Part shown: positions 5,713-6,532 of the stretch, one piece after another | How positions within the stretch are numbered: position 1 is the first letter of the stretch | Layout: each line of letters begins with the position of its first letter | Assembly (NCBI GenBank): GCA_003513015.1 | Contig: DOTA01000056.1 | Coordinates: forward strand, 1 to 6,532 | Length of the DNA stretch: 6,532 bases | From: Chloroflexota bacterium | GTDB lineage: Bacteria > Chloroflexota > Anaerolineae > Anaerolineales > UBA11858 | Direction of reading: 5' to 3' | Made by a program: the position numbers and the translations under genes | Notes under the pieces: model-generated | Database searches by the model: none | What the model was told of the DNA's origin: nothing | Seen by the model: only the letters and a program-made list of their open reading frames with translations

Positions 5713-6532
5713 TCACAGCCTCCAATGATCCACCGGCGAAGCAATCTTATGATTCTTCTCCAAGTCCGCATTTGCCAGAGCCAGGTAAGTCTTTACCATC
5801 TCCATTGTGGCATGACCCAACATCATTTGTAGACTCCAGGGATCTCCGCCATTCCGCAGAAAATTGATTGCAAACGTATGTCTGAATCGGTGAAGATTCA
5901 CGCCTCGCACACCAGCCCGACTTCCAATCACTCGTAACACTTTCAACAAACTGCTCCGATCAAACGGCAAATCATCTCGGCGCACGAACAACCATTCTCC
6001 CAAATCGTCATTTTCCCGCGTGGACAGATATCGCCACAAAGCTTTCCCTGTTCTTGCCGAAAATGGCAGGATTCTTTCTTTATCCCCTTTTCCCATCACC
6101 CGTATGTCCCGCACCTTCAAGTCCATATGATGAATTTTTAACTCGCATAATTCTGATGCCCGGATTCCCGTATCAAGCAGCAATAAAATCATGGCGCGAT
6201 TGCGCTCTTCAAACGGAAGTTTATGGGTGGTCTCCTGTTTTCCCGGTCGGTGATAAGCCCTGGAATATCCCAGCGAATTCAACATCGCTCGAATTTCTGC
6301 TTCAGAATAAGGCTTGATGACCCTTTTTTCTGGTTTAGGCTTACGCACTTTCCGAATAATATGAATATCAACGATCCCTTCATCGACCGCCCAAGTCCAC
6401 AATGCCGATAACCCAATATGATAATTCAGCACGGTTTTCTTTGATACCGTTTGTTCTGCCAGAAAAGATCGCACATGTTCTTCGGTGATCTCCGTGATCG
6501 GAAAATCCTCATTTAAATAATCGGTCAACTTT
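5713..6532 (-). CDS. Tyrosine recombinase/integrase, N-terminus outside window
   Basis: Site-specific DNA recombinase of the XerC/XerD and phage-integrase family, cutting and rejoining DNA through a covalent tyrosine link. Numbering below counts from the Leu codon at 6528-6526, because the reading frame stays open to the window edge and the true start lies beyond it. Residues 1 to about 65 look like the helical core-binding domain (SAM-like fold). The catalytic domain runs from about 75 to 250 with the full residue set: R123 (DTGIRASEL), the lysine of the GKGDKER loop (about 147), H213 and R216 (LHRFRHTFA), H239 (MLGHATME) and the nucleophile Y248 (KTYLAL). The protein ends in a short helical tail and a TGA. 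It converges with the nuclease and ArdC relic. All active-site residues are intact, so the enzyme is probably functional. It could be an integrative-element or phage integrase; a housekeeping Xer role is less likely given the ArdC relic beside it. Confidence 0.92.
   Translation of the reverse strand, partial: KLTDYLNEDFPITEITEEHVRSFLAEQTVSKKTVLNYHIGLSALWTWAVDEGIVDIHIIRKVRKPKPEKRVIKPYSEAEIRAMLNSLGYSRAYHRPGKQETTHKLPFEERNRAMILLLLDTGIRASELCELKIHHMDLKVRDIRVMGKGDKERILPFSARTGKALWRYLSTRENDDLGEWLFVRRDDLPFDRSSLLKVLRVIGSRAGVRGVNLHRFRHTFAINFLRNGGDPWSLQMMLGHATMEMVKTYLALANADLEKNHKIASPVDHWRL

Overview
The window looks like a chromosomal segment of a free-living bacterium. It holds one very large secreted protein gene, a broken relic of a mobile-element gene, a site-specific recombinase cut by the window edge, and two long noncoding flanks full of short inverted repeats. 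The best guess at the source is an Anaerolineae-like Chloroflexota. This rests on the style of the nuclease (repeated lamin-tail domains plus a C-terminal beta-sandwich), the style of the integrase, and hairpin-rich intergenic DNA. It is a modest-confidence inference; nothing in the window fixes the taxonomy.

Layout. Positions 1-622 have no credible gene but carry at least six inverted repeats, the largest at 434-478. A plausible sigma70-type promoter (623-651) and a ribosome binding site (701-706) lead into the main gene at 713-4480. It encodes a 1255-residue ExeM/NucH-type extracellular endonuclease: signal peptide, three lamin-tail domains, an OB-fold, an endonuclease/exonuclease/phosphatase catalytic domain and a C-terminal Ig-like domain. 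A perfect GC-rich hairpin at 4503-4537 closes it. Next, 4611-5057 encodes the C-terminal zinc-metallopeptidase domain of an ArdC-like antirestriction protein without its N-terminal half or a usable start. It still has its own strong intrinsic terminator (5090-5130). Positions 5131-5712 are noncoding: a chain of about eight hairpins (5165-5475), then a 41-bp direct repeat at 99-bp spacing. On the minus strand, 5713-6532 is a tyrosine recombinase with all expected catalytic residues; its N-terminus lies beyond the window.

How the parts relate. The nuclease appears to be an independent single-gene unit, probably used outside the cell to degrade DNA for nutrients or in biofilm or competitor material. 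The ArdC relic and the convergent integrase suggest that the right half is the edge or remains of an integrative element. The repeat-rich DNA next to the integrase is the natural place to look for its attachment site. No complete new multi-gene system is visible. The least explained parts are the two hairpin-dense noncoding stretches.
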